Notes: generated from the letters alone by a model not told the origin. Numbered from the stretch's first letter, positions 47,422 through 57,938 are shown. The stretch is 64,000 nucleotides of DNA from Candidatus Methylomicrobium oryzae (GCF_016745425.1 NZ_JAERVK010000004.1:157721-221720); one strand, 5' to 3'. Translations and numbers: made by a program.

Positions 47422-47499
47422 GTAGGCTGGTTTGAAGCTTTACGGAAACCCGGCACAGGTTTTAAGTAACGCCGGGTTTCGTTCCTCAACCCAGCCTAC
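47422..47499. repeat. GTAG-type palindromic repeat A, copy 2 (inverted)
   Basis: A 78-bp element ending AACCCAGCCTAC. Its reverse complement starts GTAGGCTGGGTTGAGG and continues AACGAAACCCGGC, identical to the first 29 bases of copy 1 at 21282. It sits in the zwf-edd gap, 20 bp after the zwf stop, and could fold in the mRNA as an attenuating or stabilising hairpin. Confidence 0.9.
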
Positions 47500-47560
47500 T
47501 CGCAGATTTATTCATCCTTGGCGAACTCTTTCGAATTCGCCGCTCAGTTAGGTACTCACT

Positions 47561-49381
47561 ATGCATCCAGTCATCGAAAAAGTCACCCGCGATGTAGTCA
47601 AGCGCAGCCGCGAAAGCCGCGCCCTTTATCTTGCCCGCGTCGACTCGGCGGTCGAACAGGGGCCGCGCCGCCTGACGCTCGGCTGCGGCAACCTCGCGCA
47701 CGGGTTCGCCGCCTGCTCGGCGGCCGAAAAGGTTGATCTGGCCGGTCCGCAAAAAGCGGATATCGCGATCATCTCGTCGTACAACGACATGCTGTCCGCG
47801 CACGAACCGTATAAGGACGCGCCGGCGCTGATCAAGGAAGCGGTCCACGAAGCCGGCGGCGTGGCCCAGTTCGCCGGCGGCGTGCCGGCGATGTGCGACG
47901 GCATCACCCAGGGCCAGGCCGGCATGGAATTATCGTTGTTCAGCCGCGACGTGATCGCGATGGCGACTGCGGTCGGCCTCAGCCACAACATGTTCGACGG
48001 CGCGCTGTACCTCGGCGTCTGCGACAAGATCGTGCCGGGCCTGTTGATCGGCGCCTTGAGTTTCGGCCATCTGCCGGCCGTGTTCGTGCCGGCCGGCCCG
48101 ATGACCAGCGGCATCACCAACAAGGAAAAATCGCGCGCCCGGCAAAAATTCGCCGAAGGCAAGATCACCCGCCAGGAGCTCTTGGAATCCGAATCGAAGT
48201 CCTATCACGGACCCGGCACCTGCACCTTCTACGGCACCGCCAACAGCAACCAGATGATGGTGGAAATCATGGGCCTGCATCTGCCCGGTTCCTCGTTCGT
48301 CAATCCTTATACGCCGCTGCGCGACGAGCTGACCAAAGCCGCGGCCCGCCAGGTGTTGAAATTCACCGCATTGGGCGACGATTTCCGCCCGATCGGCCAT
48401 GTGATCAACGAAAAGGCAATCCTGAACGCGATCATCGGCCTGCTCGCGACCGGCGGCTCGACCAATCATACGATGCACCTGATCGCGATCGCGCGCGCGG
48501 CAGGCATCATCATCAACTGGGACGATTTCGACGCGCTTTCAAGGGTCGTGCCATTGTTGACCCGAATCTATCCCAACGGGCCGGCGGACGTAAACCACTT
48601 CCAGGCCGCCGGCGGCATGGGCGTATTGATCGCGGAACTTCTGGCCCACGGCCTGCTGCACGAGGACATCCTGACCGTCGCCGACGGCAAGGGTATGAAG
48701 CATTACACCCGGGAGCCCAAACTGGTGGACGGCAAACTGGCCTGGGAGCCCTGCCCTGCCGCTTCGCTCGATACCGAGGTGCTGCGTTCCGTCACCGAGC
48801 CGTTCGATGCTTCGGGCGGCCTGCACGTGATGCACGGCAACCTGGGCCGCGGCGTCTCGAAGGTCTCCGCGGTCAGCAAGGACCACCGCGAGGTGTTGGC
48901 TCCCGCGGTGGTTTTCGACGACCAGGACGACATGATGGCCGCGTTCAAGCGCGGCGAACTGGACCGCGACTTCATTGCGGTGATCCGCTTCCAGGGGCCG
49001 AAATCGAACGGCATGCCGGAACTGCACAAGCTGACCCCGCCATTGGGCCTGCTGCAGGACAAAGGCTACAAAGTCGCGCTGATCACCGACGGCCGGATGT
49101 CCGGCGCATCCGGCAAAGTCCCGTCGGCGATCCACATGTGCCCCGAATGCGCGGACGGCGGCCCGCTCGCGAAAGTCCGCAACGGCGACATGATCCATCT
49201 GAACACCGAAACCGGCGAAGTGAACGTGCTGGTCGACAAGGATGAGTTCAATGCCCGCAAACCGGCGGTAAACAGTGCGAAAGACCATCACCACGGCATG
49301 GGCCGCGAACTGTTCGCCGGCTTCCGGCTGAATGCCTCGTCCGCCGAAACCGGCGCCACCAATGTGTTCGTTTATGATTGA
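47561..49381 (+). CDS. edd: 6-Phosphogluconate dehydratase
   Basis: 606 residues. It dehydrates 6-phosphogluconate to KDPG in the Entner-Doudoroff pathway. IlvD/Edd family features: [83 protein letters not shown] and C-terminal [23 protein letters not shown]. Cysteines for the Fe-S cluster are present. Length is normal. The aldolase gene eda is not in the window; pgl is also absent. Confidence 0.97.
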   Translation: MHPVIEKVTRDVVKRSRESRALYLARVDSAVEQGPRRLTLGCGNLAHGFAACSAAEKVDLAGPQKADIAIISSYNDMLSAHEPYKDAPALIKEAVHEAGGVAQFAGGVPAMCDGITQGQAGMELSLFSRDVIAMATAVGLSHNMFDGALYLGVCDKIVPGLLIGALSFGHLPAVFVPAGPMTSGITNKEKSRARQKFAEGKITRQELLESESKSYHGPGTCTFYGTANSNQMMVEIMGLHLPGSSFVNPYTPLRDELTKAAARQVLKFTALGDDFRPIGHVINEKAILNAIIGLLATGGSTNHTMHLIAIARAAGIIINWDDFDALSRVVPLLTRIYPNGPADVNHFQAAGGMGVLIAELLAHGLLHEDILTVADGKGMKHYTREPKLVDGKLAWEPCPAASLDTEVLRSVTEPFDASGGLHVMHGNLGRGVSKVSAVSKDHREVLAPAVVFDDQDDMMAAFKRGELDRDFIAVIRFQGPKSNGMPELHKLTPPLGLLQDKGYKVALITDGRMSGASGKVPSAIHMCPECADGGPLAKVRNGDMIHLNTETGEVNVLVDKDEFNARKPAVNSAKDHHHGMGRELFAGFRLNASSAETGATNVFVYD

Positions 49382-49502
49382 TTTTTCGCCGCAAGTCGGT
49401 TAAGTTTCGAGTCAACCAAATGCATCGCCGGAAACCGTGTCTTGTCGGCTTTCCGGCGATGCCTCCGATTTCGACCATCATCCGTCAGTGTGCGCTCCGC
49501 TC

Positions 49503-50069
49503 ATGAACCAACCGGTCTACCGTTTTGCCACCTACGAAGACCTGTTCGATCTGCCCGAGCACGTGATCGGTGAAATCCTGCACGGACAGTTGATTACTCA
49601 GCCGCGTCCGGGGCCGAAGCATGCGCGTTCCGCATCGATCTTAAACGGGGAAATCATCGGACCTTTCGACCAAGGACGCGGCGGTCCGGGCGGCTGGTGG
49701 ATATTGTTCGAGCCCGAATTGCATTTGGGGCCGAACATCCTGGTGCCGAACCTGGCCGGCTGGCGGCGCGAGCGGATGCCGGTCTTTCCGGACACCGCTT
49801 TTTTCACGCTCGCGCCGGACTGGACCTGCGAAATCCTCTCACCCGGCACCGCGCGCACCGACCGCGCGGTCAAAATGCCGATCTACGCGCAGGAAGGGGT
49901 GCAATGGCTATGGCTGATCGACCCCGACATTCGGACTTTCGAGGTTTACCGCTTGTTCGAACAGCAGTGGCTTCTGGAACACACCTGGCAAAACGACGAC
50001 ATTGTCCAGGCGCCGCCGTTCGATGCAATCAGCCTGAATTTGAGCGATTTTTGGGCGCCGCAATCCTGA
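49503..50069 (+). CDS. Uma2 family (DUF820) putative endonuclease
   Basis: 188 residues from the ATG at 49503. Family features: FDLPEHVIGEILHGQL, LVPNLAGWRRERMPVFPDT, WTCEILSPGTARTDRAVKMPIYAQEGVQWLWLIDPD with the PD-(D/E)XK-type residues. It follows edd by 121 bp. Only distantly like the Uma2 protein at 22100-22696. Role unknown. Confidence 0.9.
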   Translation: MNQPVYRFATYEDLFDLPEHVIGEILHGQLITQPRPGPKHARSASILNGEIIGPFDQGRGGPGGWWILFEPELHLGPNILVPNLAGWRRERMPVFPDTAFFTLAPDWTCEILSPGTARTDRAVKMPIYAQEGVQWLWLIDPDIRTFEVYRLFEQQWLLEHTWQNDDIVQAPPFDAISLNLSDFWAPQS

Positions 50070-50303
50070 ATGCATCGCCTGCGGTTCCGCCGAAGCGCCG
50101 CGTCCGTCTGCGCCTACCGTTCTTCCCTCTCTCCGAATATCACAGCCTACTCAAAGCCCTCAATTCACCGCGACCCGCATCACCGCCTTAATCCTGCACT
50201 ATCGGCCCCCAGATTGTCCGATATTGCGGGATTTTTGTCTTTTATCCCGCAAAAAAAAGGCGCATGCTAATGGCAAGTCTCAAAGCCACGGAGGATCGCT
50301 TCC

Positions 50304-51311
50304 ATGACCCACGCCAGACCATCGATCGTTTTCCAACATCGCCGCGTCGCGATGGTGGTGTACCCGGACTGCGAAATCGTGGACGTGACGGGGCCGATGG
50401 ACGTGTTTTGTTTCGCGAATTACGCATTGCGCCTGGCCGGGCAAATTGCCGAGGACGAGTCGGTCTATTCACTGTCGCTGATCGCGGAACAGGCCGGACC
50501 GGTCAAGACCGCGTCCGGCATGAAAATTCTTGCCGATTTCGGCTATGACGAAGCTCCCGACGATATCGATACGCTGATGGTAACCGGCGCGCCATTCACG
50601 GTCGACGCCTGGACCGACCAAAAACTGACCCGCTGGCTGCCGGACATGCTGCCGAAGGTCAGGCGCATGGTGTCGATCTGTACCGGCGCGTTTTTGCTGG
50701 CCGAAAGCGGCCTGCTGAACCACCGCAAGGCCACCACGCACTGGCTGTTCTGCGAGGAACTGGCGGATCGGTACCGGAACGTGCAGCTCTTGCCCGACAA
50801 GATCTTCGTTCGCGACGGCAGCATCTACACCTCCGGCGGCGTCACCGCCGGCATCGACCTGGCTCTGAGCCTGGTCGAAGAGGACTGGGGCTGGGAAGTC
50901 GCGTCGAGCGTCGCGCGCGGCATGCTGATTTTCATGCGCCGCCCGGGCGGGCAGTCGCAATTCAGCAGCTATGTCTTCAACGAAGCGAAAACCCGCAAGG
51001 ATTTTCGCGAGTTGCAGGCCTGGATCGTCAGCCATCCCGACGGAGACCTGAGCGTCGAGGCGCTCGCCGAGCGCATGGCGATGAGTCCCCGGAATTTCTC
51101 GCGGGTCTTTTGCCAGGAAATCGGCGTCACGCCGGCAAAATTCGTCGAACGGACCCGCCTCGAAGCGGCGCGCAACCTAATGCTCCGCTCCGACCTGCCG
51201 ATGGAAAGCATCGCCGGCAAATGCGGGTTCAATAATGCCGAACAAATGCGCCGCACTTTCCAACGGTTTTTGAATATTTCTCCGCAGGAGTATCGGGCGA
51301 ATTTCAAATAG
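50304..51311 (+). CDS. GlxA family AraC-type transcriptional regulator
   Basis: 335 residues. The N-terminal DJ-1/PfpI-like domain is VAMVVYPDCEIVDVTGPMDVF, with the nucleophile-elbow-like ICTGAFLLAESGLL. The C-terminal AraC helix-turn-helix pair covers about residues 235-330 (SVEALAERMAMSPRNFSRVFCQEIGVTPAKFVERTRLEAARNLM, then AGKCGFNNAEQMRRTF). A strong RBS (CGGAGG) precedes it. It ends 69 bp before hypX on the same strand, so it may regulate that operon. Confidence 0.94.
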   Translation: MTHARPSIVFQHRRVAMVVYPDCEIVDVTGPMDVFCFANYALRLAGQIAEDESVYSLSLIAEQAGPVKTASGMKILADFGYDEAPDDIDTLMVTGAPFTVDAWTDQKLTRWLPDMLPKVRRMVSICTGAFLLAESGLLNHRKATTHWLFCEELADRYRNVQLLPDKIFVRDGSIYTSGGVTAGIDLALSLVEEDWGWEVASSVARGMLIFMRRPGGQSQFSSYVFNEAKTRKDFRELQAWIVSHPDGDLSVEALAERMAMSPRNFSRVFCQEIGVTPAKFVERTRLEAARNLMLRSDLPMESIAGKCGFNNAEQMRRTFQRFLNISPQEYRANFK

Positions 51312-51380
51312 ACCGTGCCAAACCTGCCAAGGCCGGTCCGGCACATGCACAAGAACAATAATAAAAAAAGAGGAGCCATC

Positions 51381-53174
51381 ATGCGAATTTTACTGATTTC
51401 GTCATCCTACAACGGCTTGTGCCAGCGCGCGCATGTAGAGCTGGAGGCGCTGGGCCACGACATCTCGATCACGCTGGCGCTGAGCCCCGACGACATCCGC
51501 AAAGGGGTAACCTTTTTCCAACCCGATCTGATCATCTGCCCGTTTCTGAAGGAAAAGATTCCCGAAGACGTCTGGAGCAAACACCTGTGCCTGATCATCC
51601 ATCCGGGTATCAAGGGCGACCGCGGCCCTTCCTCGCTGGACTGGGCGATCATGAACGGGGAAGCGGAATGGGGCGTTACCGTGCTGCAGGCGGTCGAGGA
51701 AATGGACGCCGGCGATATCTGGGCCACCGAAACGTTCGAGATGCGCCGGGCCAGTAAGGCGGGGATTTACCGGCGCGAAGTCACCCGGGCCGCAGTCAAG
51801 GCCATGCTGCTCGCCGTCCGGCGCATCGAATCCGGCAGCTACCGACCCGAACCGCTCGATTATTCGAAGCCGGACGTACGCGGCCAGCTGCGCGCCCCAA
51901 TGAAACAACAGGAACGCCGAATCGACTGGGAACACGATACCGTTGCGGCGATCATCAAAAAAATCAACGCCGCCGACAGCGCCCCCGGCGTGCTCGACGT
52001 GATCGACGGCAAGGAATACTACCTGTTCGGCGCGCACGAGGAAAGCCTGCTGCAAGGCTGGCAGCCGGGCGCGATCATCGCCCAACGCCACGGCGCAATC
52101 TGCCGGGCCGCAATCGACGGCGCGGTCTGGATTACGCACCTGAAGCGCAAGCACATCGTCAAAGTCCCTTTCTACAAACGCTTTTTGTCGCACGACAAGC
52201 ATTTCGATTTCAAGCTGCCCGCCGCGAAAGTGTTAGGCAGCGTGCTGACCGATACGCCCGAATCGCCGATCGATCCCCTGTTCGCCGGCACAGAGCCGAC
52301 TTTCAAGGAAATCTGGTACGAGGAAAAAAATCGGGTCGGTTATCTTCATTTTGATTTCCATAACGGCGCGATGAGCACCCTGCAGTGCCGCCGCCTGCTC
52401 GAATCCTACCGGCTGGCGGTCGCGCGGCCGACCCGGGTCCTGGTTTTGATCGGCGGCAGCGATTTCTGGTCGAACGGCATTCACCTGAACGTGATCGAGG
52501 CGGCCGAGAACCCCGCCAATGAATCCTGGCGCAATATCAACGCAATCAACGATTTTGTCCACGAAGTCCTGACCACGGACGGCAAGCTGACCGTTTCCGC
52601 GGTCTGGGGCGGCTGCGGCGCGGGCGGAGCGATGGCGATCCTGGCGGCCGACAAAGTCTGGGCGCGCGAAGGCGTGATCTTCAACCCGCATTACAAAACA
52701 ATGGGCCTGTACGGCTCCGAATACTGGACCTATTCGCTGCCGAAGCGGGTTGGCCCCGTAAAAGCGCTTGAACTGACCGAAACGCCGCTGCCGATCGGCA
52801 CCAAAAAGGCCAAGGCGATCGGCTTTATCGACGAGGTCCTGTCCGATCATTACGACGAATATCTGGAGCAGGTGCGGCAAAAAGCGGAAGCCCTAACGAA
52901 GGAACCGCTCTTCTCGCGCCTGCTCGAAGAAAAGCGTGATCTCCGCCAGAAAGACGAACGCGTGAAACCGCTCAGCGCCTACCGCGCCGCCGAACTGCAA
53001 AAAATGAAAATCAACTTTTCCGGCAAGTTTTACGGCGGCGAAGTCAATTATCACGAAGCGCGGTACAACTTCGTGCACAAGGTGAGGCCGAAGGAGACGG
53101 CCGCCTATCTGGCCAAGCACATGCGGCTCGATGCGGCCAAGCTCAGCGAGTTGAGACAACCCCTGGCTTATTGA
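51381..53174 (+). CDS. hypX: HypX/HoxX, CO-forming hydrogenase maturation enzyme
   Basis: 597 residues from the ATG at 51381 (AGGAG upstream). HypX takes a formyl group from N10-formyl-tetrahydrofolate to CoA and releases CO for the NiFe site of hydrogenases. N-terminal formyltransferase domain: HPGIKGDRGPSS at 74-85 and an SLDWAI motif. C-terminal crotonase domain about 310-560: SDFWSNGIHLNVIEAAENP, AVWGGCGAGGAMAILAADKVWAREG and NPHYKTMGLYGSEYW. Both halves look intact. No hydrogenase or other hyp genes are in the window. It leads a tight operon of two-component genes (gap 10 bp). Confidence 0.92.
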   Translation: MRILLISSSYNGLCQRAHVELEALGHDISITLALSPDDIRKGVTFFQPDLIICPFLKEKIPEDVWSKHLCLIIHPGIKGDRGPSSLDWAIMNGEAEWGVTVLQAVEEMDAGDIWATETFEMRRASKAGIYRREVTRAAVKAMLLAVRRIESGSYRPEPLDYSKPDVRGQLRAPMKQQERRIDWEHDTVAAIIKKINAADSAPGVLDVIDGKEYYLFGAHEESLLQGWQPGAIIAQRHGAICRAAIDGAVWITHLKRKHIVKVPFYKRFLSHDKHFDFKLPAAKVLGSVLTDTPESPIDPLFAGTEPTFKEIWYEEKNRVGYLHFDFHNGAMSTLQCRRLLESYRLAVARPTRVLVLIGGSDFWSNGIHLNVIEAAENPANESWRNINAINDFVHEVLTTDGKLTVSAVWGGCGAGGAMAILAADKVWAREGVIFNPHYKTMGLYGSEYWTYSLPKRVGPVKALELTETPLPIGTKKAKAIGFIDEVLSDHYDEYLEQVRQKAEALTKEPLFSRLLEEKRDLRQKDERVKPLSAYRAAELQKMKINFSGKFYGGEVNYHEARYNFVHKVRPKETAAYLAKHMRLDAAKLSELRQPLAY

Positions 53175-53184
53175 GGAGGACGCC

Positions 53185-54042
53185 ATGTTTTTCAAACACT
53201 GGCCGGTACTGTTGGTAGACGACGAGCCCGACGTGCTGGCGATTTCGCGTCTCGCGATGAAAAATTTCGAGGTCTACGGCCTGCCGCTGAAAATCTATAC
53301 CGCGCGCAGCAAACAGGAAGCGCTTTGGCTGATCAACGACGACGTCGAAGTCGGCTGCTCGCTGGCCGTCGCCCTGCTCGACGTGGTGATGGAAACCGAA
53401 CGTGCCGGGCTCGAGCTGTGCGACTACATCCGCAACAGCCTCGGCAACAAGCTGACACAAATCTACATCCGCACCGGTCAGCCGGGCATCGCCCCGGAAC
53501 GCGAAGTGATCGACCGCTACGAAATCAACGGTTATTTCACCAAGGTCGAAGCCACCGAAGACAAGCTTTACTCGCTGATCAAAAGCAGCATTCGCCAGTA
53601 TCTCGCTTACGGCATGGCGCTGGCCACCGTCGAGTTGGCGAATAATCTGACCGAGGCGGCCGGTTCGCGCCGGCAACTGCTCTATGCGCTGTCGCCGATC
53701 GGCGGCCTGAGCCCGGAACAGGCCGAAACGCCGCGCTGGCTGATCATCGACGGCGAAGTGCTGTTTGCCGACGAGATCGACGCAGGTCGCGGCCTGCAAC
53801 TGTTGGCGCGGCTCGGCGGCTTAGAAGGGATGCCGCTGAATCCGGCCGGCGACCGCTACGTCCGGGACAGCCAGGGCTACTGGCTGATCGAGGTGCGCGG
53901 CGGCGCCCGGCAGGCACAGGTGGCGTTTTTGTTTAAAAGCCGGTTTGCGCCGCCCGAACTGATCGTGAGCCTGATGCACGGTTTCGTGAAACAGCTCGCG
54001 GTACTCTGGCGGCAAAGCCGGGCCGACGTCCTGGCGTACTGA
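53185..54042 (+). CDS. Response regulator with DUF3369 domain
   Basis: 285 residues. Receiver with VDDEPD and phospho-acceptor D66 (VALLDVVME); the conserved lysine is present as FTKVEATEDKL. After the receiver comes the DUF3369 region (ALATVELANNLTEAAGSRRQLLYALSPIGGL and the IDGEVLFADEID block). No DNA-binding, HD-GYP or GGDEF output follows, which is unusual. It starts 10 bp after hypX and ends 18 bp before the MHYT kinase ATG, so it is within one operon. Confidence 0.85.
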   Translation: MFFKHWPVLLVDDEPDVLAISRLAMKNFEVYGLPLKIYTARSKQEALWLINDDVEVGCSLAVALLDVVMETERAGLELCDYIRNSLGNKLTQIYIRTGQPGIAPEREVIDRYEINGYFTKVEATEDKLYSLIKSSIRQYLAYGMALATVELANNLTEAAGSRRQLLYALSPIGGLSPEQAETPRWLIIDGEVLFADEIDAGRGLQLLARLGGLEGMPLNPAGDRYVRDSQGYWLIEVRGGARQAQVAFLFKSRFAPPELIVSLMHGFVKQLAVLWRQSRADVLAY

Positions 54043-54060
54043 CCGGCAGGGCCGGCCGTG

Positions 54061-56001
54061 ATGGAACATTATTTCTACGACGGCAGGGATCTCAGCGGCA
54101 CGCTGGAGAGCCATTACGACTACGGCCTGGTCGTCTTGTCGATCGCAATCGCCGGCCTGGCTTCCTATGCGGCGTTAAGCGTCGCCGGCCGCATCCGCGC
54201 CGCCGATTCCCGCCACAAGCGCCGCATCTGGCTGCTGGCGGGCTCGCTGACCATGGGCGGCGGCGTCTGGGCAATGCACTTCATTGCGATGCTGGCGCTG
54301 AAGCTGCCGGTGGCGATCAGCTACGATGTGAAGATCACGATTCTGTCCACCGCGCCGGTGGTGCTTTCCAGCGGAGTGATGCTGGAGGTAATCAGCCGTC
54401 CGAAAATCAGCAAATTGATCCTGTTAGCCAGCCTGTTGATGGGGCTGGGCATCGGCGCGATGCATTATATCGGCATGGCCGCGATGCAGGGGATTTCCCA
54501 GCGCCTGATCATGTTGTTCGAACCCCGGCTGGCCGCGCTTTCGGTACTGACGGCCGTGGTGCTGTCCGGCGTGGCGCTGTCGATCGATTTTATCGTGGAG
54601 CGCAATCCCAAAGGGCGCCATACCTTGGGGGCCAAGATCGGCGCCGCGCTGGTGATGGGTTTCGCCGTTTCGGGAATGCATTATTCGGGCATGGCGGCGA
54701 CTTACTTTTTCGCCGGCGACGGGACTCCGGCGGAAACAACGAGCGCCTTGAACACGGCTGCTCTGGTATTCTGGGTGTCGTTCACCTCGGTGCTGATCGC
54801 GTCGCTGGCGATCTTCATCACGATCGTCGATCGCCGGATCCAGCAGGCGACATTCGAGGAAGCGGTCAGCCGCTTCCGAATGCGGGAAGCGATCGAAAGC
54901 ATACCGGACGGATTTTGCCTGTTCGACACGGAAGACCGTCTGGTCGAATGTAACCAGCGCTACCGCGAGATCATGAATTTCGGCGTGCCGATCGCGCCGG
55001 GCATGGCGTTCGAAGCGATCATGCGCGGCGCAGTCCGGGCCGGCCTAATCGTTGTCGCCGAAGGGGAGGAGGAGTCATGGCTGACCGAACGGATGGCGCG
55101 CCACCGCACGCCGCGCGAAAACTTCGTCGAGCATTTCAGGGGAGACCGCTGGATGCGGGTCAGCGAAAGGCGGGTCTGGAACACCGGCACGGTCGCAATC
55201 CGCACGGACATCACCGAACTGAAGCAGACCGAGATCGAATTGTCCAAAGCGATCGAGGAAGCGCAAAAGGCGCGCGCGGTCGCCGAAGAGGCCAACAGCG
55301 CCAAAAGCGCTTTTCTAGCCAATATGTCGCACGAGCTCAGGACGCCGATGAACGCGATCATCGGCTACAGCGAGATGCTGCTCGAAGAAACCCGGGAAAG
55401 CGGGCATGAGCTGTTTGCCGGCGACCTATTGAAAATCCATGCTTCGGCGGTGCATTTGCTGGCCATCATCAACGAAATCCTCGACCTGTCCAAGATCGAA
55501 GCCGGCAAGATGGAACTCTGCCTCGAAGAAATCCATCTGCCCTCGGTGATCGACGAAGTCGCGAGCACCGTGCGCCCGATCATCGACAAAAACACGAATA
55601 TACTGAGCATCCGCTGCCCCGACAACATTCCGTCCCTACAGGCCGATTTGATCAAATTGCGGCAAATCCTGCTGAATCTGCTCAGCAATGCGGGGAAATT
55701 TACCCATGCGGGCAAGATCGATTTCAGTGTAGCGGTGGACAATACGCGGCCGGAAAACGGCTGGATCGTGTTCGCCGTGCGCGACACCGGCATCGGCATG
55801 AGCCGGGACCAGGTCGACAAGGTTTTCGCCCCTTTCACCCAGGCCGACAATTCGACTACGCGCCAGTACGGCGGCACCGGCCTGGGGCTCACGATCACGA
55901 AGAAATTCTGCGAGATGATGGGCGGCACGATCAGCGTCGACAGCGAACCGGGAACGGGTTCGCTGTTTATCGTCAAACTGCCGCTGGCTTTCGGCCGCTA
56001 A
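54061..56001 (+). CDS. MHYT-domain sensor histidine kinase
   Basis: 646 residues from ATG 54061 (a GTG immediately before is equivalent). Seven-helix MHYT sensor with three copies of the motif: AMHFIAM (72-73), AMHYIGM (134-135) and GMHYSGM (206-207), M-H pairs proposed to bind a metal that senses O2, CO or NO. Then a PAS-like segment (about 285-390), HisKA with H424 ([10 protein letters not shown]) and HATPase ([27 protein letters not shown]). It lies between the DUF3369 regulator and a lone receiver. The ligand is inferred. Confidence 0.92.
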   Translation: MEHYFYDGRDLSGTLESHYDYGLVVLSIAIAGLASYAALSVAGRIRAADSRHKRRIWLLAGSLTMGGGVWAMHFIAMLALKLPVAISYDVKITILSTAPVVLSSGVMLEVISRPKISKLILLASLLMGLGIGAMHYIGMAAMQGISQRLIMLFEPRLAALSVLTAVVLSGVALSIDFIVERNPKGRHTLGAKIGAALVMGFAVSGMHYSGMAATYFFAGDGTPAETTSALNTAALVFWVSFTSVLIASLAIFITIVDRRIQQATFEEAVSRFRMREAIESIPDGFCLFDTEDRLVECNQRYREIMNFGVPIAPGMAFEAIMRGAVRAGLIVVAEGEEESWLTERMARHRTPRENFVEHFRGDRWMRVSERRVWNTGTVAIRTDITELKQTEIELSKAIEEAQKARAVAEEANSAKSAFLANMSHELRTPMNAIIGYSEMLLEETRESGHELFAGDLLKIHASAVHLLAIINEILDLSKIEAGKMELCLEEIHLPSVIDEVASTVRPIIDKNTNILSIRCPDNIPSLQADLIKLRQILLNLLSNAGKFTHAGKIDFSVAVDNTRPENGWIVFAVRDTGIGMSRDQVDKVFAPFTQADNSTTRQYGGTGLGLTITKKFCEMMGGTISVDSEPGTGSLFIVKLPLAFGR

Positions 56002-56010
56002 GGAGGGAAA

Positions 56011-56373
56011 ATGGCCAGAATCCTGCTCGTCGAGGACAACGAACTGAACCGCGACATGCTCTCGAGGCGGCTCGGCAAGCACGGCTTCGAGATCCTGATT
56101 GCGGTCAACGGCGAAGACAGCGTGGCGATCGCCAAAACCCGCCGTCCCGATCTGATTCTGATGGATATGAGCCTGCCGGTGATGGACGGCTGGAAAGCGA
56201 CCTCGCTGATCAAAGCCGATCCCCTGACCCGGCATATCCCGGTCATCGCGCTGACCGCGCACGCGATGGACGACGACCGGCAAAAAGCCCTGGCGGCCGG
56301 CTGCGACGACTACGATACCAAACCGATCGACCTCATGCGGCTGCTCGCCAAGATCCGCCAGTTTGCAGGCTAA
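56011..56373 (+). CDS. CheY-like single-domain response regulator
   Basis: 120 residues, a receiver only: VEDNELNRDML, phospho-acceptor D52 (LILMDMSLPVMDGW) and switch lysine in YDTKPIDL. RBS AGGAGG, 9 bp after the MHYT kinase. Probably an intermediate in a relay to the hybrid kinase downstream. Confidence 0.95.
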   Translation: MARILLVEDNELNRDMLSRRLGKHGFEILIAVNGEDSVAIAKTRRPDLILMDMSLPVMDGWKATSLIKADPLTRHIPVIALTAHAMDDDRQKALAAGCDDYDTKPIDLMRLLAKIRQFAG

Positions 56374-56385
56374 CGTAAGACGACG

Positions 56386-57831
56386 ATGATTGACGCCACA
56401 CTCCGCCACGAACTGCTCAACGCCCTGAACCGGATCATCGGCTATGCCGAAATCCTGATCGAAGAGGCCGCCGACGAAAACCGGCAGAAACAATGCGACG
56501 ATCTCACCATAATCCGCTGCGCAGCACAAGGCGTGGCCCAACATCTAAAAGCTGCCTTTTCCGGACAACCCTTCCCCGATGCCGCCTGCGGGAAAGGCGT
56601 TTCGCCCTCCGGCACCGCAATCGGCCAGGTTCACACGCCTGCCGGCGACGATAAAACCGGCGGCAGCCGGATTCTAGTGGTCGACGACGACCCCGATAAC
56701 CGCGCCCATTTGTCACGCCTCCTGCATTCCCGTGGTTACCGAATCACAACCGCCGACAACGGCGCCGCCGCACTGGCGCGCCTGGCTGATGAGCGCTTCG
56801 ACCTGATCCTGCTCGACGTGATCATGCCGGAAATGGACGGCATCACCGTCCTGGCCAGGCTCAAGGCGGATAAAACGCTCGGCACCATTCCGATCATCCT
56901 GATTTCGGCCTGTACCGAAATGAATCAGGTGATCCGGGGTATCGAACTGGGCGCGGAGGATTATCTGCCCAAACCGTTCAATTCGACCTTGCTGCATGCC
57001 CGCATCGGCGCGAGCCTCGAAAAGAAACGGCTGCGCGACCGGGAAATGCGCCTGATCGGCCAGACAGTGCTTGCGGAGGCCGCCCTGGACCGCCACCGGG
57101 CCCTGACCCAGGCGGTGGCCGGCATCGCGCACGAAATCAATACGCCGCTGGGAATCGTGCGGACCGCGCTCAGCGTGATCCAGAACCGCCTGTCGCAGCC
57201 GGCCATCGCCGCCTCGATCGGCACGGAACATGCCGAACCGCTGGAAGACATTCTTGAGGCTGCCGCCCTGATGGGCAAACATGTCGACCACACGCACCGG
57301 CTGATCGAAAACTTCAAGAAAATCGCGGTCGACCAGATGGCGGAACAGCAGGAGACAGTCAATTTGCCTGAAACGGTACAGGACGCAGTCGATCTTTTCA
57401 AACTCAGCGCACGGGAAGCCAAGCTCGAAATTTCACTCGATGTTTCCGGGATCCGCCAAGCGCCGGAATGGCACGGTTATCCAGGCTATCTCAGGCAAAT
57501 CCTGCTGAATTTTCTACAGAATATCGAACGCTACGCCTATCCGGACGGACGCGGAGGCAGGGTTGAGATTACCGTGAAGGACGGCATGGACGCAGAACAG
57601 CATACGCCGATCTTCATGCTGAGCGCGCGCGATTTCGGTGCCGGCATCGACAGCGGACATCTCACCAAAATATTCGATCCTTTCTTTACGACAGGACGCG
57701 GACGGGGCGGCACCGGCCTGGGACTTGCGATCGTGAAGAACATGGTCACGATGGCGTTGCGGGGCAGGATATCCGTCGATTCCGAATCCCATAAAGGGAC
57801 CTGCTTCACTATCACGTTTCCGAAGCAGTAA
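56386..57831 (+). CDS. Hybrid kinase: HisKA-like stub, REC, histidine kinase
   Basis: 481 residues. A short N-terminal HisKA-like helix with H8 (LRHELLNALNRIIGYAEILIEEA) lacks an ATPase domain. A receiver follows with D144 (LILLDVIMPEMDG), then HisKA H249 (GIAHEINTPLGIVRTAL) and HATPase ([43 protein letters not shown]). The receiver-before-kinase order suggests it receives phosphate and then regulates its own kinase. Last gene of the hypX operon (12 bp after the CheY-like gene). Confidence 0.88.
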   Translation: MIDATLRHELLNALNRIIGYAEILIEEAADENRQKQCDDLTIIRCAAQGVAQHLKAAFSGQPFPDAACGKGVSPSGTAIGQVHTPAGDDKTGGSRILVVDDDPDNRAHLSRLLHSRGYRITTADNGAAALARLADERFDLILLDVIMPEMDGITVLARLKADKTLGTIPIILISACTEMNQVIRGIELGAEDYLPKPFNSTLLHARIGASLEKKRLRDREMRLIGQTVLAEAALDRHRALTQAVAGIAHEINTPLGIVRTALSVIQNRLSQPAIAASIGTEHAEPLEDILEAAALMGKHVDHTHRLIENFKKIAVDQMAEQQETVNLPETVQDAVDLFKLSAREAKLEISLDVSGIRQAPEWHGYPGYLRQILLNFLQNIERYAYPDGRGGRVEITVKDGMDAEQHTPIFMLSARDFGAGIDSGHLTKIFDPFFTTGRGRGGTGLGLAIVKNMVTMALRGRISVDSESHKGTCFTITFPKQ

Positions 57832-57938
57832 GGCACATGAGGGTCATGCCGATGAACGGAGAAATTGCATAAACCAGCCTCGGGAACCGTTAGAATAGTG
57901 TCATGAAATGAATTAAAGACACTTAAAAACGGCCATCC

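Noticed and set aside
46299..47489. 396-codon minus-strand frame opposite zwf
   Set aside because: Antisense shadow of zwf, as expected in GC-rich DNA.
47893..49245. 450-codon frame inside edd on the same strand
   Set aside because: Alternative frame of edd, arginine-rich and without a family.
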